A stretch of 64,000 nucleotides of DNA from Spirodela intermedia (Eukaryota; Streptophyta; Magnoliopsida; Alismatales; Araceae). The notes below the pieces were generated by a model. It saw nothing but the letters and a program-made list of their open reading frames with translations. It did no database searches and was not told the DNA's origin. This document shows positions 26,334 to 37,545 of this stretch, in pieces. The stretch is from the NCBI GenBank assembly GCA_902729315.2, contig LR746266.1, forward strand, positions 3,110,759-3,174,758. The letters run 5' to 3'. The first letter of the stretch is position 1; every line of letters starts with the position of its first letter. The position numbers and the translations under genes were made by a program.

Positions 26334-26986
26334 ACAAGAGATGCAGTACATCACTTCATAAAATGAGAGGCAAAAAAAATTGTAACCCAAGTTGCCAAAA
26401 AATCTGAAAATTTATATTACAATAAGAACTTTTAAAATTTTAATTTAGATTGATTTTAATTTTTCTGATTTTTATTCACTTTAAACTTGTTTTTATTAAA
26501 TAGTATAAGTTTTAAGAATAGATATTGACCCATTTAAAGGCTATAATATTGTATTTTTAGAAGGATCAATAAAATAAATTATTTCCTTTTTATGGAATTC
26601 TTAAATGTGCCTGTGAATTCAAATGGATTTAATGGAATCTTTTCTATTCTTGTGGATTGAAGAATAAATATTTAAGGCCTTATTTTTATTGTTTTACCAC
26701 TTTAATTTTTGTGAATTGTAGATTCAAGGCTCAAATTGTATTATTCCACAACTTATGGTACATCAAGAAGTATCAAAATAATATTGACAAATTTGAGGAG
26801 CATTTTTTTATTCTTATAGATTTATGGATTATGTAAATCAACCTTTGTGGACTATATGGTTTAGGAATTGGAACTTTGAGGTTTTGAATGCCTTTTGGCA
26901 CTTTGTGTTAGACTATTAGCAAACACCCCCCTAAAATGGTACAGTAAAAAGCATAGATATTAAGTGGAAACAAGTAGGATCTACCG

Positions 26987-27378
26987 AAATGGAAAAAGTC
27001 AACAGCTCTGGCCCCAAGGACTTGCCACAAAAGGAAGTCAAACTAGTAGAGTTTGTGAGTATATGTCGTAGGGCCTGGCCACCCAAATGGAAAAAGTTAA
27101 GAGCTCTAGGCCTGGAGGGCTTGCCACGAAAGGAAGTCAAACTACTAGAGTTGTAGGTATGTGGAGTAGGGGTAAGCTGCTCAAATGAAAAAAGTCAAGA
27201 GCTCTGGGCCTTGAGGGCTTGCCACAAAAGGAGGTCAAACTACTGGAGTTGTGGATATGCGGTCTAAGCCCAGGCCACCCAAATGAAAAAAGTCAAGAAC
27301 TTTGGGCCTTGAGGGCTTCCCAGAACAGAAAGTCAAACTAGTAGAGTTGCGGGTATGTGGTGTGGGGTCTAGTCCTAC
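26987..27378. repeat. 98-bp tandem repeat, four units
   Basis: The start word 'aaatgg/aaaaaagt' recurs at 26987, 27085, 27183 and 27281, an exact 98-bp period. Each unit contains 'aaaaagtcaa(g)agctctgggcc', 'gggcttgccac(a)aaaggaagtcaaact(a)ctagagtt' and '(g)gtatgtgg'. Units are about 85-90% alike by eye. The spacing is conserved while bases have drifted. There is no open frame across it. It lies about 510 bp upstream of the DCC gene start. Confidence 0.92.
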
Positions 27379-27707
27379 TTACTGGGGCTATGGGCCCATG
27401 GCTCTACTAGCATGCTTACCAAAATAGACTAGGCCGAGCCCACTTTTCTTTTATTGGGCTGATTTTGAGGTCCACTTTCGTTTACATAAGTCTCTTGGCT
27501 TAGCAGCACTCAACATCTTATTTTTTTCCTTTTTAAAAATAAAATGTACATAATTTCGGAAATTATCAAACTGAATTACGGGATCCGATTTTGGCGTCTA
27601 TTAACGGGTTCAACCGAATAAGATCCGAAACAAAAACGGATCTTGACTGGCTACAAAGCGCCCACGACGGCCGCAGCTCCCGCGGTTAGGATGATATTGT
27701 TCGCACC

Positions 27708-27713
27708 CACGTG
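27708..27713 (+). promoter_or_regulatory. G-box (CACGTG) upstream of the DCC gene
   Basis: CCACGTGC lies about 180 bp upstream of the likely start codon of the DCC-family chloroplast gene. G-boxes are bound by bHLH and bZIP factors and are common in promoters of plastid-protein genes. Function is inferred from motif and position only. Confidence 0.35.
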
Positions 27714-27891
27714 CTTTACTTGGATTATCCTTGCAGGAACTTTACGGCCTTCATTTTCCCACGTCGCTTAGGTTAACGGTAGAGATTTCACTTAACGGGT
27801 ATGTTAATCCAGCTGGGCGTGACGATATCAAGCTTCCTCCCCCTTCATACAAACTACGGTGCACCAACAATGGCGGCTGGTCGGGTAGGAA

Positions 27892-30800
27892 ATGGCCGGC
27901 AGAGCCGCCTGCTGCAGCGCTCTGCGAAGGCTCCCGCTGACTTTTGCTGCGGTCTCTGGGCGACCCGCTTCCTCTTCCTCCTTGCCGTTTCTGAGGATCT
28001 CTCGCTCTTCTGGCCAACGCCGACGGGGTACCTACGAATCCCCTTCTTCGCTTTCGTCGTCTCCAACCTTCGCGGAGGATTTATTGCTTCTTGTTCATCA
28101 ATGATTTTAAGGGATTAACGTGGTCCTGCGTCGATTTTTTTTGGGTCTCAGATTTCTCTCACTTGGAAATTGACCCGTTAGAGAAATTATGAGAATATAT
28201 CGAGGGGTTTTGTTGTGTAGGATCTTGTATTCAGGGTTTTTCATATTCAGATATACGAAGGAAGTTTCATAAATCTGATGAAAAAAAAACCCTTTTTGCT
28301 GAGAATTTTAGAACCCATTGCAGTTTAGATTTGAAAAAAGTCTAAAATTTTGGTTTCGGGGATTCATTTTCAATCTTGTATTAGCAAACGCATTCGTTCT
28401 TGGAGATTTGACTGAATATGATTTGGAAAAGTGTTTGGATATCATTATCTTTGATCCCTGGAAGCCAAGGAGATTTGATAGAGACGCGCATCGTTATTGT
28501 GGATAATGCTGAATCTTCTACCCTGGGAGTGGAAGGAAACCTAGTAGCCCCAGTGAGGCGTTAGGCTCTCTTAACGGTTGAGGATACAGCATACGTCGTG
28601 TTCTTAAGGAGTACTTCCCATTAAAAGCCCAATAATTTATGATGAAATATTTCTCAAGAACTTGTGATTGAGAAGTTGAAATAATTCATAATGGGTCTCC
28701 TGCAAGTTTCAGATGTTTCCCTGGGCGAGGAATTAATGCCATATTTTCAGAAACGAGGAATAACATCATGGGCTATCTGAAGCTTTTATTGGATTCCGGT
28801 TCTTTAAATCTTAGGGAATCAGCAGCAGAACTTGGGTCTTACCTCTTTCGTGTAGAACTGATCTCACTCGAAAGGATCAATCTTCAAATATTTCATCTAC
28901 GAGGGGAAAGTCTCGGTGATACTTTTTTATTGGCTGATGAAAAAAAAAAGAAATGGCAATTGGCACAGCCTAGATTCTGGGACTTGTGTCTCATGCTAAC
29001 TTAAACTCGTTGAATTATTTTGAGATTTTTTTCTTTTTCACTGGGCTGATACTTTTCCGTTTCATGATTGATGAAATGAGGTGGAGTCGATGAACTGGTA
29101 CCATTTTATTGGGTTGAACTATGTAATATCATAATAATTACTGGATCATTTGTGGTCGGCCTAATTATTCATCCCTTTTCTTCTTTTTTTTATCTATTTC
29201 AGCTTTCAAACTTCGGATACATGGAATGTGTACTGAGTCCAAGTTAGAACCAGCTGTCCAATCAAAGGAAGATGAGTCTCCGGCGAAGGAATGGAAGATC
29301 AAAATGCTTTATGATGGGGAATGCCCACTCTGCATGCGTGAGGTATATAATGTCGATTAAATCGACTTAGAATTTTTATTTTTATTTTTTTAATCACAAT
29401 AGAATGCTATCTTCGGTTTGACTTTTAATTCCTATATTAAAGATTACATCCAAGACCATTTTTTATTTTTTTCTAATTAGAATTGGCTCAGTTTATGCTT
29501 TTAATTGACTTGATCACAAAATATTTCTGAGAATGCACTAATTCTAGCATTTAAATATGTGGGTTGACATATTTGAATAAAATTACAGGGTTTCTAAAAA
29601 GTAAATGGGGGAGTTATTGCTGAAGTTTTCTGCCCTTTAATATTTGACATAGTTGACTTTTTTTTCCTGTGGAGGCGTATAAACCTTTGTGTATGCTTAC
29701 TATTTTCTCAGGTCGACATGCTTAAGGAGAGGAATGAGTCTTATGGAGCAATCAAGTTTGTGGACATAAGCTCAGAAGACTACGCTCCAGAAGACAATCA
29801 AGGACTTGACTACAGAACGGTAGGCAGTCCGTCATGTGTGATCTTGTCTTTACTCCATATAGCATCATTTTTTATATATTTTAAAGCGAGGAAACTAACA
29901 AATTATGCTTTAAAAATAATGAGGAAGAAAAATATGTGATCATATTGGTGTATAATCTTGTGCATGCTTTCTAAACAAAGTTTGGAACTAAATGTAGTCA
30001 TAAGGTGCTCCCTTATCTTGTCTTTCCTCCTCTGAGAGACATTTTTTTTAATTTTTAAAGCCCGGAAAATATTAAATGATGCATTAATTATTTTTTTTGA
30101 GGAATTAAGAGCGCGAATATTTTGTTTCTTGATCTTAGTGTGGAAAATAGTAAACCGTGCGTTAATCATTTTCGAGAAAATAATAATATGAGCTTATTTC
30201 TTCTTATCAAAAGAGGAAAGTTTTGACTTTTCTAGTTTGTAATAATAATTTGGCATGACCGTCTACTAATTAAAACTCTTTCTCATTGGAAATAATGATA
30301 ATAAAAAAACTCATGTTGTGGTTTCAGAAATGGGCCTGATTCATTTATTGCTAGTTAATTTTGAATTGGGTAATTGAAAATTCTCAACATGGTAATCAAA
30401 ATTATGTACTCCTTTAATGATGAAATATTTTCTACTAATTCATATGACATTTTTGGCTTCCATGTAGGTTATGGGGAGGATCCATGCGATACTTTCCGAC
30501 GGAACTGTGGTTACCGATGTTGAAGTATGTTCGATCCAACCATCTGAATCTTTCCAACTCTTATCATTTTATTTTATCCAGAAAGGGAAAAATATAATTT
30601 CCCTAAAATAAATTAAATTGGAGATAAAAAGATTCGAATGGTCGTATAATTTGTCATCTCACATTTGCTATGTATTATTTTCCGTGCTTTTATTCCCCTT
30701 TTCTGGTCCATATTGGTGATCTCTGCCGCATGGCAAACCCTGGCGCCTCCATGTGGCAGCAAGCTCCACAACCCAGCCTACACGGCAAAGCTGACATAAT

Positions 30801-31616
30801 TTCTGTAGAACATTTTTTATTTTTCTAATTTTAGCTTCAGTGACTATAATCTCTCTCCTGATCCCAGCCTCAATACAGGATTTGGTAGTTATTAGATATT
30901 ACTCAAAATACCCAGAAAATAGAGAAATATATTAAAATATATTTATTGATACCATACGAATAATATCATTCTCATATGATGATCCATGCATTTTCTTTCT
31001 TCTAATGATTATTTTTTCAGGCATTCAGAAGATTATATGAGGAAGTTGGCCTGGGATGGGTGTATGCTGTCACCAGATATGAGCCTGTGAGTCTCTACCC
31101 ACCTTCTGTTGTCGAAAAATATTTTATGTATTTATTTATTCAGAAAAATATTATTTATTTATTTGATGAGGATTAAGGAAATGTTGAAGGGCTGATGTTT
31201 GGTGGGTCAACCGGTTGACTTGTTCAGTTGCCATTAACAGTTGAGAGTTTATCGTCAATGGTGATAGTTTTGGTATGATGATTGACCCTCAACGGAGCTT
31301 TGACTCACCCTTGGGGTGGTTGACCTCTCAGTGGGTGGTTGACCTCTCAACGGAGTTTTGGTATTCTTGAGAAATTCAACAGGGGACACTTGGTAGGGAG
31401 AAGTAAATATGGGCTTGGTTAGAGAGAGAGAGAGAAACGTGTACAGTACAGAAGGGGCAAAGAGGAAATGCCCCCTCTCTCTCTGTTTCTCTCTCATCTT
31501 GCGACCCAAGATTAAGTTTTTCACATCCATCTATTTCAACTTATCTGCTCAGAAGCAAAAGTAGGCTTTCTTAGAGAGAGAAACGTGTACACTACAGAAG
31601 GGTCAAAGAGGAAATG

Positions 31617-31662
<46 letters not shown>

Positions 31663-32119
31663 AAGCTTATGACCCTAGATTCAGTTTTTCACATCTACTC
31701 TAATATCTGTTCACAGGTGTCGACAATAGCTAATGCTGTGTATAGTGTTTGGGCCAAATACCGCCTTCAGATTACCGGTAAGCCTGCTATTTATCCATAA
31801 TTATATTTATACTTCAATATTCACGCATTGGAGTCTAAGAAAAACCCACAAATTATTTATTTATTTATTCATTTATTCATTCATTGAACTTTATGGCCGT
31901 GGGATTTGACTATTTTGCCCCCTCAGGCCGGCCCCCGATGGAGGAGATCTTGCTGTCGAGAAAAGGGGACAAGGTTGGTCTTTTGATCTGTGATCCCGAT
32001 CTTGATTTTCCGCATCCATCACCGTAGATTCGGTGGACCCTAGACTGGCGTTGACTTTCCTTGACTTTCAGGCTCCGACGTGCAGCGACAACGGTGACAA
32101 CGAGACCTGCAAGATGTGA
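27892..32119 (+). CDS. DCC family protein, chloroplastic (DUF393; At1g52590-like)
   Basis: Eight exons: 27892-28027 (donor uncertain), 29203-29342, 29712-29819, 30468-30524, 31021-31086, 31717-31777, 31927-31973 and 32072-32119, giving about 220 residues. Exons 2-8 join in frame with GT-AG borders. The N-terminus MAGRAACCSALRRLPL, rich in Ala/Arg/Ser, looks like a plastid transit peptide. The DCC signature DGECPLC follows KIKMLY in exon 2. Other conserved blocks are FVDIS...DY, MGRIHAILSDG and YEEVGLGWVYAVT. The family is predicted to be thiol-disulfide oxidoreductase-like. The exon 1 donor needed for the frame is a weak CGGG|GTACCT. The obvious longer reading of exon 1 ends in a stop, so exon 1 is the least certain part. 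The gene converges with the CCCH gene; the stops are 363 bp apart. Confidence 0.87.
31412..31716 (+). repeat. Direct duplication of the 3' end of DCC intron 5
   Basis: Two tandem copies of about 145-155 bp. Each contains 'gagagagaaacgtgtaca(g/c)tacagaagg', 'caaagaggaaatgccc', a CT-rich tract, a 'gacc(c/t)(a)agatt(a/c)agtttttcacatc' block and a pyrimidine-rich end in CAG. Copy 1 ends in AG at 31552. Copy 2 ends at 31716, the acceptor used by the reading frame. The CT tract has expanded in copy 2. Confidence 0.85.
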
Positions 32120-32275
32120 TCCAGTTTCCCCTTTTATTTGTATATATATATATATAAATATTAGTAAATATATTAAGATAATATAATATGATATTATCAT
32201 GGGAAGAACAGTTGTGGAAGATTCAATTCAGAAAAATGGGCTCTGGCTCCAACCCTCTGTGCCCAAGAAGAAGAA

Positions 32276-32312
<37 letters not shown>

Positions 32313-32482
32313 CAGAACAGGATCCTTAAAGTCAACGCAGTTGCAGCATCTGTAGAAGATATCCTGGAATTTATGAAGTCAACTCGACAAAAGGAGAGAA
32401 GCTACGAGCCGATGCCGCAAGTTGCAGGATTTCTAAACAGGTCGTTGACTTTCAAGGTAGACATGCCTCCGTCCTCCGCCGC

Positions 32483-33532
32483 CTACTCGTTGTCGTCGAT
32501 CCAGTCGCCGTAGATCCGGCTGATCTTCCCGGGGCCCCTCCACAGTTCCAGAGGCCGCCGACCGTCTCTCCGGCCGCCGCCGGACGCCGCGGGCCGCTGC
32601 CCGGCGGGAACTCCGACGTGGTAGACGTCGGCGGCAGCGATGGTGCCCCCGGAAGCAGTTGACGGCGGCAGCGGCGGCTCCGCCGGGGCCTTCGACGACG
32701 AGACGCCGGCCGCCGGCGGCGCTGCCGCCGCAGCGGTGGAGGACTCCCTACGCTCCGCCTCCACCAGGCCGCCGCCGTACTTGTGCAGCTCTGGTTCCAG
32801 AAAGACGATCGGAGGTCACCATGATCGTCGAAATGGAGCAGGATTGAAGAAGGTCCGGCGGCGGAATTCTCGATTTGGAAGATGGGGGGAGAGATTTCAT
32901 GGGGGCGCACCTGCAGATCCGTGAGCGAAGTGGCACTTGCTGCCGAAGGGACAGTAGCCGGTGGTCTCCCACTTGTTGCAGATCCTGGTCTTCCAGTTGG
33001 TCGGCTTCTGAGTCGACCCGGCGGCGAACCCGCCGCCACCGCCGCCGCTGCCGACGGTGATGGCGACGCTCTCCCGAGCTTTGGACTCCTCGTCGTGGAG
33101 GAAGGTGCAGGAATCTCCGTAGGGGCAGCCCTCGCCGGTGTAGAACTTCTTGCAGCGCCGCCCCTTGTATGGCCGCTCGCCGTCGCCGGCGTTGTTGGCG
33201 GAGGAGGAGAGCGTGGGAATCTGGTGCTCCTCGCCGGCGACGAGGTCGTGCCAGTTCGTCGGCGGCCGGCGGAGCTCCTCCATCCCGTGGGCAAAGTTGC
33301 AGGTCGTCACGTAGGGGCAGGTCCCCGCTCTGAACTTGCCGCAGAGCTTCGTCTTGAAGAAGATCTTCCCGCCGGATCTGGAGGACCTGCCGCCAGCGGT
33401 GGGATCTCCCTGAGATCCCCGGGCCCGCTTGCTCTGGTACTCATCCTCCGCCGCCCAGATCGCCTCGCCATCGTCGCTGGCGGCGATGGCGATGGTGATC
33501 GCCTCCTCCCCGCGGTGCTCCGTTCTGGACAT
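32483..33532 (-). CDS. CCCH zinc-finger protein with three fingers
   Basis: Two exons on the minus strand (32911-33532 and 32483-32790), joined at G|AG, giving 309 residues. Finger 1 is CX7CX5CX3H (C64-H82), finger 2 CX8CX5CX3H (C127-H146) and finger 3 CX8CX5CX3H (C185-H204). FFKTKLCGKF precedes finger 1, MEELRRPPTNW follows it, and ELHKYGGG follows finger 3. This arrangement fits the plant C3H group that includes Arabidopsis C3H39 and rice C3H12/56-type proteins, which bind RNA or regulate mRNA in stress. The tail is Ala/Pro/Gly-rich and ends in WIDDNE. I chose the ATG at 33532; the frame is open further upstream but without another ATG near. The 5' region (33700-33810) is GA-rich. Confidence 0.9.
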
Positions 33533-33839
33533 TGAAGCAGATCGACGAAGGTGGAAGAAGATTTGCAGATCCCCAATTCTGCCGGAGAGGAAGTTCTTCC
33601 TCGATCGATCGGCTCCGATAGATCCCAAATTGGCGCCGCGGCGACGAAATCAAAACCCTAGCGCCATCTTCCCGCCGGTCGCCGGCAAATGACGACCTCC
33701 AATCTCCTCCCGCTCATCTGCACGCAGAAGAGAGAGATAGAGGGAGAGGGAGGGAGAGGATAAATAGGGAGAGATGTGAGATTATCTCTCTCTAAACACA
33801 GTAGAGAGAGAAAGAGGTGGACGTTGACGGGAGGAGGGT

Positions 33840-33845
33840 CACGTG
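33840..33845. promoter_or_regulatory. G-box with adjacent ACGT core upstream of the CCCH gene
   Basis: TCACGTGACGTG holds a palindromic CACGTG and a second ACGT core, about 310 bp upstream of the CCCH start codon. Such paired ACGT elements are typical bZIP/bHLH binding or ABA-response sites. The functional role is inferred. Confidence 0.4.
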
Positions 33846-33904
33846 ACGTGAGGTTTTGACAGTCGCCTCCTGGGAAGAATGTTTTAGGGCAGAAGAGCGG
33901 AGGA

Positions 33905-34310
33905 AGCGGAGACAGGATTTTCAGGAGGAGGGGGATCTGCGCAGTCTGTTCTTCCGCATTCCTCGATCTGGAATCCGATCTTCATTCCCCCCCGCCAGTG
34001 TAGCATCCAAGATCAGAGCGAATTCCCTGGAAGATCACAGGAAGTTCCGGAAGGCGTTCGTCGAATTTGAGGAATCATAGCGCTACCACCAGGCTCTGCA
34101 GAGCGTTTTGAAATCGAGTTCGGAGCAAGCAGAGAGGATGAGCAGGAGGAGGAGGGGATCTGCGCGGCCTGTTCTTTCCACATTCCTTGATCTGGAATCC
34201 GATCTTCATCCCCTCCCGCCAGTAGAAGCATCCCAGATCAGAGCGAGGTTCCTGGAAGATCAGAGAAAATTCCGGAAGGCGTTCGTCGAATTTGAGGAAT
34301 CATGGATGGT
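33905..34310 (+). repeat. Two-copy direct duplication, period about 224 bp
   Basis: Copy A (about 33905-34080) and copy B (about 34130-34305) share 'ggggatctgcgc', 'attcct(c/t)gatctggaatc', 'agatcagagcga' and 'ttccggaaggcgttcgtcga'. The spacing is 223-225 bp. Both copies can be read on the plus strand to the peptide RKFRKAFVEFEES, although an upstream indel shifts the frame between them. No family is recognised, so I do not call a gene. The copies lie between the CCCH promoter and the 3' end of the ATL gene. Confidence 0.8.
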
Positions 34311-34672
34311 ACTACCAACAGGATCGCGACGACTGATCTCGCTTCGCTGATCGGATCGATTCACAAATCACCTAGTTCAGACCTGAATCAAGCCCCGTCG
34401 GAAGAGGAGAGAGGACCGACTGTTCTTGACGTAATCATAGAATTTTTTCTCGGAAAGATCAACGTCGCCATTAATGGACGTCGTCTCCCTCAGATCGATC
34501 GCGATGGACGACGATACATCCTGAATTTCAAAGAGAAAAGAGGACGGCAGTCGCGAATTTCGGTCTTTACAGAGAACAGCTGCGGATCAGAGATCTTGTC
34601 GTCGGATCTGAATACAAATCACTCCACAATACTACTCCTCTGCGGATCAGAGATATCGGCAATGGCGGACGG

Positions 34673-35470
34673 CTAACCTTCGGACCTCGCCGCCGACGGC
34701 CCTGCGGAAGCTCTGACCTCCCCGGCGGGTTCCTTCCTCTCTTCCCGGCTCTCCGGCGGCGCCACCGCCACCACCGCCGACGGCCCTGCGGAAGCTCTGA
34801 CCTCCCCGGCGGGTTCCTTCCTCTCTTCCCGGCTCTCCGGCGGCGCCACCGCCACCGCCACCACCGGCGGCGGCCGCGGGGGCGGCGGCGGCGGGGGGGA
34901 GGCGGCAAAGTCGATTGTGGCCCGGCAGATGGGGCAGCTGCTGTGGGCCTTCAGCCATGGATCAATGCAGGGAAGGTGGAAAGCATGGAAGCAGTCGGGA
35001 AGAAGACGGAGGCTCTCGCCGTCGCGGAACTCGGCGAGGCAGACGGGGCACTCTGTCGTCACCACCAGCCCGTCCCCTTTCTTGTACCTGCACACGGCAA
35101 TCGACCGGATCGCCCACTCCTCCAGCCCCTCCGCCGTCGAAGAAGGCGGCGGCGGCGGCGCCGCCTGCTGGTGCTGGTGGTGGTGCTGGTCCTGGTGGTG
35201 CTCCTGCCACTGGTGGCGGAAGTAGGGGGACCGGCGGCGGCGGCGGCGGCGGAAGTAGGAGACAACGACGTAGTAGGCGACGAGGAGGACGGCACTGGCG
35301 AGGATGCCGATGAGGGCGATGATCAGAGGAGAGAGAGAGGCGGAAGAGGAGTCGTCGGGGAAGAGCGGTGGCGGAGGGAAGTATAAGCCGCTGTAGCACC
35401 ACTGCGGGCAGGAGAGGCTGCAGAACCGCAGGGAGCAGTCGGCACCGCCACCGCCGCCGAACGTCGCCAT
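34673..35470 (-). CDS. ATL: ATL-type RING-H2 E3 ubiquitin ligase
   Basis: Intronless, 265 residues, ATG at 35470. A Cys-rich N-terminus (C12, C17, C21, C25) precedes one membrane span at about 47-71. A basic run (R74-R80) and a His/Gln/Pro-rich stretch follow. [10 protein letters not shown] is a variant of the ATL GLD motif. The RING-H2 finger (141-182) fits CX2CX15CX1HX2HX2CX10CX2C: CPVC, then [10 protein letters not shown], then SCPIC. ATLs are membrane-anchored ubiquitin ligases that act with E2 enzymes in defence, carbon/nitrogen and hormone responses; the layout is closest to the ATL52/54 type. The C-terminus contains a perfect-looking 28-residue tandem duplication (about 206-260) with [15 protein letters not shown] twice. 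Poly-Pro and poly-Arg tracts reflect GGC/CCG-rich DNA. Confidence 0.93.
   Translation of the reverse strand: MATFGGGGGADCSLRFCSLSCPQWCYSGLYFPPPPLFPDDSSSASLSPLIIALIGILASAVLLVAYYVVVSYFRRRRRRRSPYFRHQWQEHHQDQHHHQHQQAAPPPPPSSTAEGLEEWAIRSIAVCRYKKGDGLVVTTECPVCLAEFRDGESLRLLPDCFHAFHLPCIDPWLKAHSSCPICRATIDFAASPPPPPPPRPPPVVAVAVAPPESREERKEPAGEVRASAGPSAVVAVAPPESREERKEPAGEVRASAGPSAARSEG
34690..34860 (-). repeat. 84-bp in-frame tandem duplication in the ATL gene tail
   Basis: The word 'gccgacggccctgcggaag' begins at 34692 and 34776, an 84-bp period, and the flanking text is nearly identical. It encodes two copies of a 28-residue, Glu/Arg/Ala-rich segment after the RING finger. The near identity suggests a recent event. 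Confidence 0.9.
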
Positions 35471-35860
35471 GGTCGCCGGCGAGATTTACGCCACCGGATC
35501 CATCTCCCTCCTCGCAGTGGTCGCGGGCGGCGGAAGGTTTGGGGGAGGAGGTGATGACCCAGAGCAGGTAGCCCGTTGAATCATGATGTAGTAGAGATAG
35601 AGCGAGAAAGAGAGAGTATAGATAGAGAAAGTAGGGAGAGAGAGGAGGCTTTCTGTAATTCTTTCGTTCTTTCTAAATTTTCGAATAATTTTTAATTTTA
35701 TTGGTTTGTGGGATTAATCGGGAGGGATTTAATAATAATAATTTTAATAATAAACTATTTTTTTGGTGCTTATATTGGGGGTGGACCTGGGAAAGCCCGA
35801 TTTTTTTAAAGTCTAATTGGCTGCCGCGAATATAAAAAAAAGGGAGAACAAATTATGCAT

Positions 35861-36085
35861 CCTCTCTCTACCCCGCTACCCTTTTTCTCTCTCTCCACCT
35901 CTCTCTCTCTCTAACCCTCTCTCTCTTCTCTCTCTCTCTCTCTACAACTCGTCATAGAAAAAATTTATTCTCTACCCCACCTCTCTTCCTCTCTAGATGC
36001 CCTCTCTTTCTCCCCCTAAACTCTCTCTCTCTCTCTCTCTCTCCCTAAACTCTCTCTCTCTCCCCCTATCTTCTTTCTCTCTCTA
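35861..36085. repeat. Polypyrimidine block upstream of the ATL gene
   Basis: More than 200 bp is almost all C and T on the plus strand, with (CT)n tracts and recurring 'ccctaaactctctct' words. It is 390-615 bp upstream of the ATL start codon and would be GA-rich in that gene's sense. No coding capacity. Confidence 0.8.
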
Positions 36086-36089
36086 ACGC

Positions 36090-37545
36090 TAACTGCGCTG
36101 GAACTGAGTTAGACCACAAGATGGAACCCGAAAAGGAAAAGAAGGAAAACCCTGCCTGTCTCTCTCTAGAATGGTGGGACCCACTTATTGACAAGGAGAC
36201 CGAATATTAGGTGGCACAAAATTTTGGAATCCCCCCTGAGAAACAGGTTTAGTACGAAAAAGTCAACTCTTATTCATATTGGTGTGCCGCAAATCAAGTG
36301 AAGGGGATCTTCACGGCAAGCATTAATAATAAACACCTTGTGGGTTTACTGTTATTTTTGTGTCCGTCGGTATACATTTCGTTTATTACTTAATTGGGGA
36401 TATACCCTCAACCCCCACCTAAAGGTAGGCCGGGGCTAGTAGCTTATGCTGACAGGGCCGGTGTTTTTTCTAAGAAAGTTCTTATCGTGTTTTGTCATGA
36501 CGTTCGTACCTTCAACCCGGTGGTATTTTTCCACGGGTCCGGTCATGGGGAAAGCAGACTCGTAGCGGTGACCAGACCGCAGACGGAGACCGCTGACCAA
36601 CCCCAGCTGACTGAGAAGTGGACGGCGAGTGAGAACAAAAGGATGAAAGGGAGAGCGGTGGGCGGTGGCGGGACGGCACTGCGGCATCATTATTGCATTT
36701 ATATCCCCGAAGAATCTGTAAATGTCTGCTTAATCCTTTTACCTTCTAAACCGGGAGTTAAATATAATACATATTTAATTGATGGGGGATATATTAAATA
36801 TAATACGTATATATATATATATATATTTCACCTGGAAAATGGACCTTAAAAATATTTCACGAATTATTTTTTAATAAAAAAATGTCACAATATAATCATG
36901 ACTTTTCGGAGCTTTAGACGAAATGGGTTGTGAAACTCCGAGCCTTGTTGACCTTAGAAAGATGAGTTTCTACTGTACGGCCATTGATAGAGAGAGAGAG
37001 AGAGAGAGAGAAGTCGATCTAGCAAGATATGTGACAACCCAGGTGGGGATTTCGTCATGCTTATTTAGTTTATTATGTTTTATCAGCGACATTATTTTAT
37101 TCAGCTGTCTTGTTCATGGTGGGTGCGTCGGTGGAAGGTCAACATCTGGTTGGACGCGAGTCGGGGTTGCATGCCCCTTCCGGATTGCATATGCCCATTA
37201 AGGGTTCGGGTTGGACGTGGGGAAGGAATATCTCAGCAAGAGAGAGAGAGAGAGAGAAAGAAAGAGGAGGAGAGAGAAGAGAGAGAGAGAGAGAGAGAGG
37301 GAGGAGATAGGAAGGGGAGAGAGGGAGAGGTTTGACCGCAGAAGGAAATCAGACATTTTCACAGACATGGGTAGGGGGGGAATTTCCAAATCAAGCATTT
37401 TAAAAAAAAAACGCCAGGAAAAAAAAGAAGAACGAAAATAAAAAAATCCTATAGAGCCAAAATTCCTCTGTACCTTTCGTAGATCATCCCGGCCAAGAAC
37501 ACCCACCCTCAGACTGAGATTGCCTTCCGCCGGCATCCACCCCAG
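36090..37545. other. Intergenic, no gene seen; AT and GA microsatellites
   Basis: This lies between the ATL 5' region and the 3' end of the chloroplast RRM gene. It holds a (TA)n at about 36807-36827, (GA)n at about 36991-37012 and a GA-rich block at 37231-37340. The open frames are low-complexity or lack protein character. Confidence 0.6.

Noticed and set aside
32199-32513. 104-codon plus-strand frame after the DCC gene
   Set aside because: It runs through a GA microsatellite and then antisense of the CCCH last exon; no domain.
36121-36210. 29-codon plus-strand frame MEPEKEKKENPACL…
   Set aside because: Too short, with no homology that I recognise and no promoter evidence.
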